In this document: piece by piece, positions 17,507 to 27,905 of the stretch
How the letters are laid out: every line of letters starts with the position of its first letter
Position numbering within the stretch: position 1 is the stretch's first letter
DNA from: JAUILA01 sp050289805
GTDB lineage: Bacteria; Bacteroidota; Bacteroidia; Cytophagales; Cyclobacteriaceae
Direction of reading: 5' to 3'
Assembly: GCA_050289805.1 (NCBI GenBank)
Contig: JBNKGL010000004.1
Location: 178,305 to 242,304, forward strand
Length of the DNA stretch: 64,000 bases
Position numbers and translations under genes: made by a program
The notes under the pieces: model-generated
What the model was told of the DNA's origin: nothing
What the model saw: only the letters and a program-made list of their open reading frames with translations
Database searches by the model: none

Positions 17507-17613
17507 TAGCTTAGCAACGATGCATCAACGATAATATTGAACAACACGTTCATTAAAATAGACTAATTTAATGGACATACCGAACATCTTTCTTTATTGA
17601 TCCGATTTTTCCG

Positions 17614-18540
17614 ATGAAAGTAATCACCCAATTCCAGGAACCTTTTCTTCAACCAGTGAATGAGCCCTTACTGGAGGATCGGGGAATATCATTGTGGATT
17701 AGGCGTGAGGACCTTATTCACCAGGAAATTTCGGGGAATAAGTGGTGGAAACTCTCTTTAAACCTTCAGCATATCATCGGCCTTGACCCTGTACCAACGC
17801 TTCTTACATTTGGAGGGGCCTATTCGAATCACCTGTATGCAACTGCTGCGGCATGTTCCGAACTGGGTATAGAATGTATCGGCATTGTACGGGGAGAAAT
17901 ACAGCAACCGCTGAATCCAACCCTGGCATTTGCAACTGAGAAAGGTATGAAGCTTGTGCCTGTAACCCGTTCGGCATACCGGGACAAAGAATTGCTCATT
18001 CAACAGTTTGAGAAGGATTTTTCCGGGTTATACGTCTTGCCGGAAGGCGGTACCAATGAATTGGCGGTGAGGTCATGCATCCAGATGGTGAACGGCCGGA
18101 TGCAGAAGATGGATATCATTTGCGTTCCGGTTGGAACAGGAGGAACTATGGCGGGTATTGTAGCAGGAATGGAAAGCAATGGGTCGGTACTTGGGTTTTC
18201 GGCGTTGAAAGGAAATTTTCTGACGGAAGAGGTAGATCAATGGCTGCAAAAAGTATTTCCCGATGAGTCATTTACAAACTGGACAATAACATCTGATTAC
18301 CATCACGGGGGTTATGGAAAAATAACGGATGAGCTGATTGGTTTCATTGAACAGTTTTACATTCGGCACGGAATTTTACTGGATCCTGTTTATACCGGCA
18401 AAATGATGTTTGGAATATATGATATGATACGCCGTGATATGATTCCTGCAGGATCCTCCATTTGTGCCATCCATACCGGCGGTCTGCAGGGTTGGAATGG
18501 TGTCAGGGAACGGTACGGAATTGACCCTATTTCCTTTTGA
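17614..18540 (+). CDS. PLP-dependent ACC deaminase/D-cysteine desulfhydrase family enzyme
   Basis: A 308-residue cytoplasmic fold-type II PLP enzyme. ISGNKWWKLSLN (40-51) supplies the PLP lysine (Lys43 by comparison with GNKxRKL), FGGAYSNHLYATAAA binds the substrate carboxylate, and VPVGTGGTMAGIVAGM (136 of the domain onward) is the phosphate-binding glycine loop; HTGGLQGWNG is near the end. Family members degrade 1-aminocyclopropane-1-carboxylate or D-cysteine; the family residues do not settle which. Transcribed alone; the last 14 bp overlap the convergent DUF2179 gene. Confidence 0.88.
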   Translation: MKVITQFQEPFLQPVNEPLLEDRGISLWIRREDLIHQEISGNKWWKLSLNLQHIIGLDPVPTLLTFGGAYSNHLYATAAACSELGIECIGIVRGEIQQPLNPTLAFATEKGMKLVPVTRSAYRDKELLIQQFEKDFSGLYVLPEGGTNELAVRSCIQMVNGRMQKMDIICVPVGTGGTMAGIVAGMESNGSVLGFSALKGNFLTEEVDQWLQKVFPDESFTNWTITSDYHHGGYGKITDELIGFIEQFYIRHGILLDPVYTGKMMFGIYDMIRRDMIPAGSSICAIHTGGLQGWNGVRERYGIDPISF

Positions 18541-19138
18541 TAGATTCCAACCAGCTGCCAATCGTCCTTCTCCCGGTTGGTTTTTGCGCCAGCAGACTCG
18601 TTTCTGCAGCGCTTTTGACCGACTCAATTGTATAAAATCCATTTGGAAAATGGCTGTGAAACTGCGCCAGCAGAGGCTCAATATATTCCCGGTTAATAAC
18701 GGTGAAAATTACCTGTTGCTTTCCATCATAGCTAATGCCATCGATCATTACATAACGCCATTTTTTACCATCGAGATAGGATCGGAGCGGCGTTGGGTCT
18801 TCATTGGTGATCAGCCGAACGACCACCTTACCGTAGGCAAGCTTTTCTTCGATATACATACCCATGAAAATGCCGGCGGCAAATCCTGCCGGATATGCAA
18901 TGTAGGAATAGATGTTGTCGATATGCTGAAAGATCTGACCGATCGCCAGCAGCCAGATAAGCGATTCAAAAAAGCCCAGGAAAGTTGAAATCCACCGGCG
19001 CCCGCTCATAACGAAAATTATGCGGATCGTATTGATGGAAACATCACAGATCCTGGCAAAAAAGATCAGCAAGGGCAATATGATTATTCGGAATGTTTCA
19101 CCGGAAACACCAAACGTATGAGTAAAAAATTCTTCCAT
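18527..19138 (-). CDS. DUF2179/DUF5698 (UPF0316-like) membrane protein
   Basis: A 203-residue protein. The N-terminal half has three hydrophobic segments with the UPF0316 pattern: LPLLIFFARICDVSINTIRIIFVMSGRR, then STFLGFFESLIWLLAIGQI and IAYPAGFAAGIFMGMYIEEKLAYG. The C-terminal half is a small DUF2179-type domain (VIFTVINREYIEPLLAQF). The function is unknown; DUF2179 occurs in YitT-like proteins. It lies 5 bp downstream of radA and is probably co-transcribed with it. Confidence 0.87.
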   Translation of the reverse strand: MEEFFTHTFGVSGETFRIIILPLLIFFARICDVSINTIRIIFVMSGRRWISTFLGFFESLIWLLAIGQIFQHIDNIYSYIAYPAGFAAGIFMGMYIEEKLAYGKVVVRLITNEDPTPLRSYLDGKKWRYVMIDGISYDGKQQVIFTVINREYIEPLLAQFHSHFPNGFYTIESVKSAAETSLLAQKPTGRRTIGSWLESIKRK

Positions 19139-19143
19139 CTCGG

Positions 19144-20511
19144 TTATCCAAAAAGCAATGAAAATACCTCATTAAGGTTCGCGAAGGTATGCACCTTTAT
19201 ATTAAATCTTGACAGGTCGGTCCCTTTTAACCCAAATTTTGAAACAATAATTTGTTCAAACCCGAGCTTTTCCGCTTCAGCGATTCGTTGTTCCATTCGC
19301 TGCACGGCCCGAAGTTCGCCGCCCAGGCCAACCTCAGCTGTAAAAACGATACGGTCGCTCACTGGAATATCCTCCAGTGAGGATACCATCGACACACATG
19401 CCGACAGGTCCATTGCAGGGTCCTCGACACGAAGCCCGCCGGCTACGTTCAGGAATACATCACTGCTGCCAAACCTGAAACCGCATCGTTTTTCAAGTAC
19501 GGCAAGCAGCATGTTTAGTCGCCGGTTATCAAAGCCGGTCGGGGTCCTTTGAGGTGTACCGTACGTTGCAGTGCTTACCAACGCCTGGAGTTCCACCAAC
19601 AGTGGTCTGTTTCCTTCCATTGTCGCCCCGATTGCGACGCCGCTCAGATCCCCTTCCCGCTGGGTAATAAGAATTTCAGATGGATTTCTTACTTCATGAA
19701 GCCCGTCGCTTCTCATTTCATATATTCCCAATTCTGATGTTGACCCGAAGCGGTTCTTTGTTGTCCGAAGCATACGATATGACAGATGTTGATCGCCCTC
19801 AAATTGCAGTACAGTGTCTACCATGTGTTCAAGAACTTTCGGACCGGCAATACTTCCGTCCTTGGTGATATGACCGACCAGGAAGACAGGCAGATGGCGG
19901 GATTTAGCCACTTTGATGAGTTCTGCGGTACACTGACGAACCTGAGATACACTTCCGGCGGCTGATTCAAGGGCCGGGCTGTTGAGCGTCTGGATGGAAT
20001 CGATGATCAGCAGTTCCGGTGAGGATTCATGGATGTGATCCGCAATATGCTCAACATTTGTCTCAGATAAAATATAGCACTCCGGATTGAGTTTTGCCAT
20101 CATCCTGTCGGCACGCATTTTTATTTGATGGGCACTTTCTTCACCAGAAACGTATAAAACCTTACATGGCATCTGAAGGGCGATCTGCAACAGCAGGGTG
20201 GATTTGCCAATGCCCGGTTCCCCGGCAATGAGGGTAATACCTCCGGCCACAAGGCCTCCGCCAAGCACACGGTCAAGCTCAAAATTAGTACTACTTATAC
20301 GAGGTTTGTCCTCGCTGGTAATTTCAGATAAAGCCTGAACCTGTTCCCTGTCCTTACTAACTGACTTCCAGCTTGTTTGAGAGCCTTTGGCACGTGTAAA
20401 TTTTTCTTCCGTAAATGTATTCCAGTTACTACAGGAAGGACATTTGCCAAGCCATTTGGCGGATTCATATCCACAATTTGTGCAAAAATATATTGTTTTT
20501 TCTTTCGCCAA
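19144..20511 (-). CDS. radA: DNA repair protein RadA
   Basis: Hexameric RecA-like ATPase that promotes branch migration in recombination. The 455-residue product has the canonical layout: a C4 zinc finger (Cys10, Cys13, Cys24, Cys27), Walker A GEPGIGKST (97-105), Walker B LLIIDSIQTL, the RadA-specific KNRFG motif (in TTKNRFGSTSELGIYEM) and a C-terminal Lon-protease-like domain (VAGGLRVEDPAMDLS, then GEL and GFEQIIVSK). The start is TTG, which gives the conserved MAKEKTIYFC opening. Confidence 0.95.
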   Translation of the reverse strand: MAKEKTIYFCTNCGYESAKWLGKCPSCSNWNTFTEEKFTRAKGSQTSWKSVSKDREQVQALSEITSEDKPRISSTNFELDRVLGGGLVAGGITLIAGEPGIGKSTLLLQIALQMPCKVLYVSGEESAHQIKMRADRMMAKLNPECYILSETNVEHIADHIHESSPELLIIDSIQTLNSPALESAAGSVSQVRQCTAELIKVAKSRHLPVFLVGHITKDGSIAGPKVLEHMVDTVLQFEGDQHLSYRMLRTTKNRFGSTSELGIYEMRSDGLHEVRNPSEILITQREGDLSGVAIGATMEGNRPLLVELQALVSTATYGTPQRTPTGFDNRRLNMLLAVLEKRCGFRFGSSDVFLNVAGGLRVEDPAMDLSACVSMVSSLEDIPVSDRIVFTAEVGLGGELRAVQRMEQRIAEAEKLGFEQIIVSKFGLKGTDLSRFNIKVHTFANLNEVFSLLFG

Positions 20512-20604
20512 GATGTTTCTTATAAGAATGAACTGTCACCGAAAAGTCGATAATTATTAAAAAGTTAATAAACCTTACACCAACATTTCAACCAACAAAA
20601 TTTT

Positions 20605-22536
20605 ATGTTACGATTTTTCTTCGCGCTCTTTTTGGGTGCAATTGCCACCCTGTCCTGGGCGCAAAAAAAGCCAGTCAAATTTGGTGAAATTGACATTGAA
20701 AACCTAAAGATGGAAGTTTATCCCGCCGACAGCAGTGCGGGCGCGGTCATATTATATGACTACGGGATGACCAATTTTGATCATAATTTTGAAGTTTCGT
20801 TTTCGCGTCATGTTAAAATAAAGATCCTGAACAAGAGCGAGTTCGACAGGGCTGACATTAAGATACCACACTATGCCAGTGATATGGTCACAAGGCTCAA
20901 GGCATCAACCTATAATCTCGAGAATGGTAAGATCGTGGAAAGTGAGGTTGATAAAAAGGACATGTTTGATGAGAAAGCAAGCAAGTACATGGAGAATAAA
21001 TCCTTTTCATTTCCCAATGTCAAGGAAGGATCCATCATCGAATATACCTTTGAAGTTAATTATGGATCTTTCCGGAAGATCATGCCATGGTATTTTCAGC
21101 ATGACATACCGGTAATGTACAGTGAATATCGCGTTGAATTGCCGGAGCCGTTTGAGTACAAGCGAATAATGACCGGCTATATTTCTCTGGATGAAGTGGC
21201 AACCGAGCCACGCAATTCGACATTTCAGGGGTTCCCTATCCGAATTCTTGCGCAACGGTATGTAGCAACGAATATTCCTGCATTTCGTGAAGAAGCCGGA
21301 GTAGCTTCACCCGATGATTACATGTCGAAAATCTCTTTCGAGCTGGATATGATCAGAGTCCCGGGTGAACCAGTTTCATATTATATGCCTAAAAGCTATA
21401 ATCACCTGAGCAGACACCTGGCAACCACCGATATGTTCGAAAAGGAAATGACAAAGGGTAAGATCGTCGAAGATCAGGTAAATGAACTTGTATCAGAATT
21501 ATCCACAGACGAAGAAAAGGCAAAGGCTATTTTTGCGTGGGTTCAGGAAAATTTTATCATTGATACCGAATTCTACGAAGACAATTACAAGAAGATATTT
21601 GAAGAACGTAAGGGTTTTGCCGAAGATATCAATTTCATACTGCTGATGATGATGACTGAGGCAGGGCTAAATGCCGAACCCGTTCTAATCAGCACGCGGT
21701 CGCATGGGAAGGTGCACCCATTTTATCCTTCACAATACAATTTTAATTATATGCTTTGCCTGGTAACTTCAGGTGAAACTTCCTGGCTGCTGGATGCCAG
21801 TGATAAGCTGCTCCCGTTTAATACTATCGGGAAAAAATGCCTGAACGGTAAGGGACTCGTAATTTCAGAAAATGAGCCCCGATGGGTCGAGCTCAACCCT
21901 TCCTTTCAAAATCTAAAATATATTTCCTCACAGATGGAGCTGGATTCGGAAGGAAATCTCAAAGGTCAGATGAAAATGTCCCGTAAAGGATATGAAGCGA
22001 TTGGATTTCGCCGTGACAACTTGAAAAGCCAGGAGGATTATGTCAAGAATTTTTCACAGTCACTAACAAACTGGACTATCAACAGTCATGAACTTGAAGG
22101 AATGGAGGAAAAGGAAGATTATGTAAATGAGGAGATCGAAATTGAGGTCCCGGGTTATGCCCAGTCGATGGGAGATGTGATATATGTTAATCCTATGATA
22201 TTCGGTGGTATGAAGGAAAATCCGTATAAATCAGAAAAACGCGAATATCCGGTAGATTATCCTGCTCCTATTAAGGAATTGACCAGTTTTTCCATTACAA
22301 TTCCGGAAGGTTATGTGCTGGATGATGTGCCTCAGCCTGTAGCTATGGCATTGCCTGAAAATGCAGGAAAATTTATCTACAGTGTTTCAGCAACCGGGAG
22401 GGTTATGACAATCACCTCTCAATTTATGATCAATAAAACTGAGTTTTTGCCGGACGAATATCCGATATTACGACAGTTTTATGCCCAGGTGGTTGCGAAA
22501 CAATCTGAACAGGTTGTACTGAAAAAGGAGTTATGA
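20605..22536 (+). CDS. Secreted DUF3857 protein with inactive transglutaminase-like domain (first of three)
   Basis: A 643-residue protein with a signal peptide (cut after TLSWAQ, residue 20). An N-terminal DUF3857 beta-sandwich (about 30-230) precedes a transglutaminase-like domain (about 300-400) and a C-terminal beta domain. In the transglutaminase region the catalytic Cys position is Ala339 (KGFAEDIN) and the His position is Tyr382 (FNYML); the Asp in WLLDAS persists. The protein is therefore likely a non-catalytic binding member. It is the first of three adjacent paralogues and its stop overlaps the next ATG (ATGA). Confidence 0.85.
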   Translation: MLRFFFALFLGAIATLSWAQKKPVKFGEIDIENLKMEVYPADSSAGAVILYDYGMTNFDHNFEVSFSRHVKIKILNKSEFDRADIKIPHYASDMVTRLKASTYNLENGKIVESEVDKKDMFDEKASKYMENKSFSFPNVKEGSIIEYTFEVNYGSFRKIMPWYFQHDIPVMYSEYRVELPEPFEYKRIMTGYISLDEVATEPRNSTFQGFPIRILAQRYVATNIPAFREEAGVASPDDYMSKISFELDMIRVPGEPVSYYMPKSYNHLSRHLATTDMFEKEMTKGKIVEDQVNELVSELSTDEEKAKAIFAWVQENFIIDTEFYEDNYKKIFEERKGFAEDINFILLMMMTEAGLNAEPVLISTRSHGKVHPFYPSQYNFNYMLCLVTSGETSWLLDASDKLLPFNTIGKKCLNGKGLVISENEPRWVELNPSFQNLKYISSQMELDSEGNLKGQMKMSRKGYEAIGFRRDNLKSQEDYVKNFSQSLTNWTINSHELEGMEEKEDYVNEEIEIEVPGYAQSMGDVIYVNPMIFGGMKENPYKSEKREYPVDYPAPIKELTSFSITIPEGYVLDDVPQPVAMALPENAGKFIYSVSATGRVMTITSQFMINKTEFLPDEYPILRQFYAQVVAKQSEQVVLKKEL

Positions 22537-24443
22537 GATTATTGGTTTTAATTCTGCTTATTACAACATCAATCACTTCCCTGGCCGGAGGTGATAAAAG
22601 ATTCCCGGTTTCAGAAATACCTGATGATTTGATAAAGAATGCTCACGCTGTAATTAGATACAGTGATGAGGAATATGAAATCCTGGATGTCGATAAGGCG
22701 GTTTATCGTGTAAAACAAGCCGTTACCATTTTCTCTGAAAAAGGGAAATCACTGGCACTGGTTTATGAGATGTACGATGAGCTCTCCAAAGTCAATTCCA
22801 TCGAGGCATGGGTTTATGACAAAGATGGAAACGAAATCGTCAAACTCAGGAAAGGTGATATCAATGATCAGAGTTATGTTTCCGGATTCTCACTTTACGA
22901 AGACAATCGGGTGAAATGGGCCGATATGTCACAGAAACAATTTCCATATACGGTATACAGCGAAATTGAAGTGACGTATGATTTTCTGTTTTCAATTCGT
23001 CCGTTCATTCCTGTACCGGATGAAAATATTTCGGTAATGGAAGCCTCCTATACTTTGATTTCGGATGACGAATTATATCCACGCTTCAAGGCTGTGAATT
23101 TCCCGAATGACCCCGTGGAATCAGTCAATAGCGATGGGAAAAAAGTCACCAAATGGAAAATCACGGATTTGACGGCCGTTGAAACCGAACCTTACGGTCG
23201 TTCATTTACAGACAAAACACCACAGGTTCTTATATCACCATCAAAATTCAGTTTCGAGGGTTACGAAGGGGATATGTCGACCTGGGATTCCTTTGGAGAG
23301 TGGATTCTTTCATTGAACAAGGATCGAAATACGCTTTCGGAAGCGACAAAAATGAAACTTCAGGAAATGACGAAGGGGATGTCTGACCTGGAAAAGGTTA
23401 TGGCTATCTACGATTACATGCAAAATAAGACCCGGTATGTTTCTATTCAGCTTGGTATTGGGGGGTATCAGCCATTTGAGTCCGGACTAGTAGATGATGT
23501 TGGTTACGGGGATTGTAAGGCCCTTTCCTTCTATACAAAATCGATGCTGGAGGCAGTGGGTATTCCTTCGAATTATGTGCTTGTCTATGCAGGAGATAAA
23601 CCCTTACCCCTGTATAAGGATTTCCCGGCTGCGAGGTTCAACCATGCTATTCTGGCGGTACCGATGGCGGCAGATACTGTCTGGCTCGAGTGTACCAGTC
23701 AGACCAAGCCAAATGGATTCCTTGGAAGCTTTACCGATAACAGGGATGTATTGATGATCACTGAAAATGGTGCCAGGATTGTCAGGACCCCGGAGTACGG
23801 ACCTTCAGATAATGTGCAATCGAGGTATGCGACTATCAGGATCAGGGATGATGGTAATGCGGAAGCATCGGTGCAAACCAGGTTCAAAGGCATTCAGTAT
23901 GAATATGGCGGCCTGTCCCAGGTTATTCATTTGGGGGAGGAAGATCAGAAGAAGTGGATTTACAATACATCCCGAATCCCGCACTATGAGTTGAGATCGT
24001 TTCAGATGACCAACCACGAGGACCTGGTCCCTTATGCCGATGTTGAAATGACGATGGACTTGCCTAAATTTTCATCAATTGGAGGGAAAAGGATGTTTTT
24101 TGAGCCAAATCTGATGAATCAGTGGGATAATCCCTTGCCGAAAACAGCCGATCGTACGGAACCGGTAAAATTCAGACGCGGTCTGGAGGAATCAGATTCA
24201 CTTGTATTTGAATTTCCATCCCACCTCCGTCCTGAATATCTTCCCGATCCGGTTATTATCGAAAGTGAATTTGGAAAATATGAAACTCATTATGAATTCA
24301 TACAAGGCCGGTTAATATATGTTCGTAACTTTATATTATACAGCGGAGAATATTCGGCCAATAAATATCAGGATATCTTCCAGTTCTTTAATGAAGTGGT
24401 GAGAAATGATAAAAAGAAAGTTGTTCTCCTTAATGGAACATAA
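22533..24443 (+). CDS. Secreted DUF3857 protein with intact transglutaminase-like Cys-His (second of three)
   Basis: A 636-residue paralogue with signal peptide (MRLLVLILLITTSITSLAG). The DUF3857 domain covers roughly 45-250. The transglutaminase-like domain has Cys328 (YGDCKALSF) and His371 (FNHAILAV); the third residue of the triad is Glu386 (VWLECTSQ) instead of the usual Asp. It is the only one of the three with a nucleophile, so any amide or peptide chemistry in the group should come from it. It overlaps the upstream gene by 4 bp and precedes the third paralogue by 5 bp. Confidence 0.87.
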   Translation: MRLLVLILLITTSITSLAGGDKRFPVSEIPDDLIKNAHAVIRYSDEEYEILDVDKAVYRVKQAVTIFSEKGKSLALVYEMYDELSKVNSIEAWVYDKDGNEIVKLRKGDINDQSYVSGFSLYEDNRVKWADMSQKQFPYTVYSEIEVTYDFLFSIRPFIPVPDENISVMEASYTLISDDELYPRFKAVNFPNDPVESVNSDGKKVTKWKITDLTAVETEPYGRSFTDKTPQVLISPSKFSFEGYEGDMSTWDSFGEWILSLNKDRNTLSEATKMKLQEMTKGMSDLEKVMAIYDYMQNKTRYVSIQLGIGGYQPFESGLVDDVGYGDCKALSFYTKSMLEAVGIPSNYVLVYAGDKPLPLYKDFPAARFNHAILAVPMAADTVWLECTSQTKPNGFLGSFTDNRDVLMITENGARIVRTPEYGPSDNVQSRYATIRIRDDGNAEASVQTRFKGIQYEYGGLSQVIHLGEEDQKKWIYNTSRIPHYELRSFQMTNHEDLVPYADVEMTMDLPKFSSIGGKRMFFEPNLMNQWDNPLPKTADRTEPVKFRRGLEESDSLVFEFPSHLRPEYLPDPVIIESEFGKYETHYEFIQGRLIYVRNFILYSGEYSANKYQDIFQFFNEVVRNDKKKVVLLNGT

Positions 24444-24448
24444 CAACC

Positions 24449-26317
24449 ATGCGAATTCTATTTTTCCTCCTGTTACTTCCGGCTATTACCCAAGCCCAAC
24501 AAATCATTAAATGGGGAAAATATCAGGATTTTGAAATTGAATTAAAGGAAGTTTCATATGAACCGGAGGCAAGCGCGGTAATTCTTGCTCAGGTAGGCAG
24601 AATTTATTTTGACAGGCATTTTAACATTAATGTGCATACCCGGATCAAAATCCTGAAGGAGGACGGGAAGGACTATGCGAATCAGTCTGTAAGGTTTTAC
24701 AATCAGGATCTCGACAAGATGTATGATGTGCGCGCACAATTGCGTACTCCGGAGGGTGAAAAAATATCCCTCGACAAATCGCAGATGATCATTGCAAAGG
24801 TTGACAAATTCTATTCTGAAATCAGGTTTGTCTTTCCTAAGGTGGTACCGGGCACAATCATCGAATATGAGTACACCTACCAATATGATGATTTCTATTA
24901 TGTGCCCACCTGGTATTTTCAAAAACAGATACCTGTGCTGTTCAGTATGCTCGATGCGAGATTACCGGCAGGGATCGTATACAGGGTGAGCATGCAGGGG
25001 GATCGGCTTCGCAAAAAATATGCAGAACGTGATTTAGGGACATGGTCGCTTGTTGACCTTCCATCGATAAAGGACGATCAGTATATCTATAATATTGATA
25101 AGTATGCCGAATCGGTCAGCTTCTACCTGGACAGCTATGAATACATAAATATCCAGCATACCTACAGCAGCACCCGTTCTGTTGAATTCAATACGAAATC
25201 TGATATTTATCGCAAGTATTATTTACATGACTATTACCGGGCCTGGCTGAATGACCGTTATATCAATAGAATGGATGGTATTGATGAACTGGCCGGGAAA
25301 ACTGACCAGGAAACGGTTCAGAATATTTATCAGTTTGTTCAGAAAAACATTGCATGGACGGGTGAGCATAGCTTCATAGTGAAAGATAACAATATGGAAG
25401 TTATTGAGGACCGTAAAGGTGACAGCGGTGAAATTAACCTCATCATGCGGGCGATTCTTCATAAGTACAATATTCCTTCAGACATTGTCCTGGTATCGAC
25501 CCGTTCCAATGGATTTCCCGAAGAATCCACGCCAGCCCTCAATCAGTTTAACCACCTCATTCTGAATGTAAAAATAAGTGACGGGCTCCTGATCGACGCT
25601 ACTGAACCGTTTTATGATTTTGCGACCCTCCCGCCAAAAGATCAGAATTATAAAGGGCTCATTTTCGAGAAGGATAACCCAAGGTGGATTTCCATTTCCC
25701 CCAATCTGTCGAAACTTACCGTCAATTATCAATTAGATCATTTGAATGAGCTCCTTGATATGCGTTTTACTGCAACGGCACATGATGCGGCAATGCTTCG
25801 TAAAGAATGGTTTAATAAAAATTCACTTGAACTACTCAAACCTAATTCACCGGACTTTGAGCTGGATTCATTACGGACGGAGTTTTCAAACAACTACCGC
25901 ATGCCGGTTAAAATTGGAGCAAGGTTTAAATGTGATTTCAATGATGATGCGGAGACCCTTTACATTCCTGCGCAATTATTCAGTTTTTATGATGAGATGC
26001 CTTTCAGAGAAGAGAAGCGGCTGTATCCTGTTGAACTGAACTATCCAGTTTACCGGCAAATGATCGGATTAATAAAAATACCGGAAGGATATGTCGCCGA
26101 TTACATTCCCCGTAAGGAAACGATTGAGCTTCCCAATGGCCTTGGGCATTACAGGTTTGATGCGGCATCGAGCGGTAATGTTATCCAGGTGAATGCAACC
26201 ATGGAGATTCCCGCCCTTATCATTTTACCCGAATACTATACCGAATTCCGAAATATGATTCAGCAGGTGATTGCCAAGCAATCTGAGATGATCGTATTGC
26301 GTCGCCAGGCAGAATGA
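24449..26317 (+). CDS. Secreted DUF3857 protein with Ser-substituted transglutaminase-like domain (third of three)
   Basis: A 622-residue paralogue with signal peptide (MRILFFLLLLPAITQAQ). It has the DUF3857 domain (about 25-230) and a transglutaminase-like domain in which the Cys position is Ser326 (KGDSGEIN), while His369 (FNHLILNV) and the Asp in LLIDAT are kept. It resembles the first paralogue more than the second: both share the opening KWG/KFG-x-I/F-E-I, DFHF-like strands and a C-terminal QVIAKQSE-type end. Last gene of the three. Confidence 0.85.
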   Translation: MRILFFLLLLPAITQAQQIIKWGKYQDFEIELKEVSYEPEASAVILAQVGRIYFDRHFNINVHTRIKILKEDGKDYANQSVRFYNQDLDKMYDVRAQLRTPEGEKISLDKSQMIIAKVDKFYSEIRFVFPKVVPGTIIEYEYTYQYDDFYYVPTWYFQKQIPVLFSMLDARLPAGIVYRVSMQGDRLRKKYAERDLGTWSLVDLPSIKDDQYIYNIDKYAESVSFYLDSYEYINIQHTYSSTRSVEFNTKSDIYRKYYLHDYYRAWLNDRYINRMDGIDELAGKTDQETVQNIYQFVQKNIAWTGEHSFIVKDNNMEVIEDRKGDSGEINLIMRAILHKYNIPSDIVLVSTRSNGFPEESTPALNQFNHLILNVKISDGLLIDATEPFYDFATLPPKDQNYKGLIFEKDNPRWISISPNLSKLTVNYQLDHLNELLDMRFTATAHDAAMLRKEWFNKNSLELLKPNSPDFELDSLRTEFSNNYRMPVKIGARFKCDFNDDAETLYIPAQLFSFYDEMPFREEKRLYPVELNYPVYRQMIGLIKIPEGYVADYIPRKETIELPNGLGHYRFDAASSGNVIQVNATMEIPALIILPEYYTEFRNMIQQVIAKQSEMIVLRRQAE

Positions 26318-26381
26318 TACTTTCTTTGTTCCTTGAAAACCAGCACCAAATTCACGTTGTTTGTGTTATAAATAACAGGTG

Positions 26382-27905
26382 ATGAGTAAAAAAGTATTGT
26401 TAATGATCCTTGATGGCTGGGGCCTGGGTACAGACCCAAGTGTTTCCGCCATTGCAGCCGCAAATACTCCGTTTGTGGATTCACTATATACTAATTATCC
26501 ACACAGCCGGCTTGAAGCTTCAGGACTTGCTGTAGGACTTCCTGAGGGCCAAATGGGAAATTCTGAAGTGGGTCATATGAATATTGGCGCAGGCCGCATC
26601 GTTTATCAGGACCTGGTTAAAATTAATCTTGCATTTAAGGAGGGTACCGTAAAACAAAATAAGGTATTAATGGATGCCCTTTCGGAGGCTTCGAAGCCTG
26701 GCAAAAAATTGCACCTCATAGGATTGGTATCGGATGGTGGGGTTCATTCCCATATTGAACATTTGAAAGGATTATGTTCTGTAGCCGCTGACGAAGGACT
26801 GGACAATGTCTTTGTACATGCCTTTACCGACGGAAGGGATACTGACCCTAAATCCGGAAAGGGATTTCTGTCGGACCTTCAGAATCATATGGCCAGTACC
26901 ACCGGGACTATTGCTTCGGTTGTGGGCCGTTATTATGCCATGGACAGAGATAAGCGCTGGGAACGCGTGAAGCTTGCATATGATCTCATGGTAAAGGGAA
27001 TTGGAAAACATGCGCATAATGTTATTGATGCAGTACAGGAATCCTACGATGAAGGGACTACAGATGAATTTATTATGCCCATTGTGCACGTAGATAATGA
27101 CGATAACCCCGTAGCGACAATTCAGGATGGGGATGTTGTGATTTGTTTTAATTTCCGAACCGACAGGGGTCGGCAGATTACAATGGCGCTGACCCAGCAG
27201 GATTTTCCTGAACAGGATATGAAAAAGCTGGATCTTTACTATGTTACCATGGCCAGGTATGACGATACTTTTAAAGGCGTACACGTCATTTTTGAAAAGG
27301 ATAACCTGACAGATACACTGGGTGCGATCCTTGAGAAAAATCACCGCCGGCAAATTAGAATCGCCGAGACTGAGAAATACCCGCACGTAACTTTTTTCTT
27401 CAGCGGAGGGCGCGAAGAACCTTTTGAAGGTGAAAAACGTCTGCTTTGTCCTTCACCCAAAGTGGCAACCTATGATCTTCAACCGGAAATGAGTGCGAAA
27501 GATATCAGGGATAAGATAATTCCTGAACTTGAAAGTGAAGAACCTGATTTTATCTGCTTGAATTTTGCCAACCCGGATATGGTTGGACATACCGGTGATT
27601 TTAATGCGGCAGTTAAGGCCTGTGAAACAGTTGATTCATGCGCCAAGGAAGTAATAACCGCGGCCCTTGCACATGACTATGCGACAATCGTAATTGCCGA
27701 TCACGGAAATTCAGACATTATGATAAACCCGGATGGCACTCCAAACACAGCGCATACAACAAACCTGGTTCCCTGCATCCTTGTCGACAAGAATTACCAT
27801 GGCAAGTTAAAGGATGGCAAGCTGGGAGATCTGGCACCTACAATTCTGTCGATGATGGGCATTGAGATTCCATCTGATATGACAGGCAATGTTCTGCTTG
27901 CATGA
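26382..27905 (+). CDS. gpmI: 2,3-bisphosphoglycerate-independent phosphoglycerate mutase
   Basis: Interconverts 3- and 2-phosphoglycerate in glycolysis, using two Mn2+ and a phosphoserine. The 507-residue product begins MSKKVLLMILDGWG, with metal ligand Asp11. The catalytic Ser is Ser61 in GNSEVGHMNIGAGR. VSDGGVHSH, AFTDGRDTDP, RYYAMDRDKRW and FNFRTDRGRQ follow in the usual order; NPDMVGHTGDF and ADHGNSD provide the second metal set. A GTG one codon earlier is possible but the ATG at 26382 fits better. The next gene overlaps by 4 bp (ATGA). Confidence 0.95.
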   Translation: MSKKVLLMILDGWGLGTDPSVSAIAAANTPFVDSLYTNYPHSRLEASGLAVGLPEGQMGNSEVGHMNIGAGRIVYQDLVKINLAFKEGTVKQNKVLMDALSEASKPGKKLHLIGLVSDGGVHSHIEHLKGLCSVAADEGLDNVFVHAFTDGRDTDPKSGKGFLSDLQNHMASTTGTIASVVGRYYAMDRDKRWERVKLAYDLMVKGIGKHAHNVIDAVQESYDEGTTDEFIMPIVHVDNDDNPVATIQDGDVVICFNFRTDRGRQITMALTQQDFPEQDMKKLDLYYVTMARYDDTFKGVHVIFEKDNLTDTLGAILEKNHRRQIRIAETEKYPHVTFFFSGGREEPFEGEKRLLCPSPKVATYDLQPEMSAKDIRDKIIPELESEEPDFICLNFANPDMVGHTGDFNAAVKACETVDSCAKEVITAALAHDYATIVIADHGNSDIMINPDGTPNTAHTTNLVPCILVDKNYHGKLKDGKLGDLAPTILSMMGIEIPSDMTGNVLLA

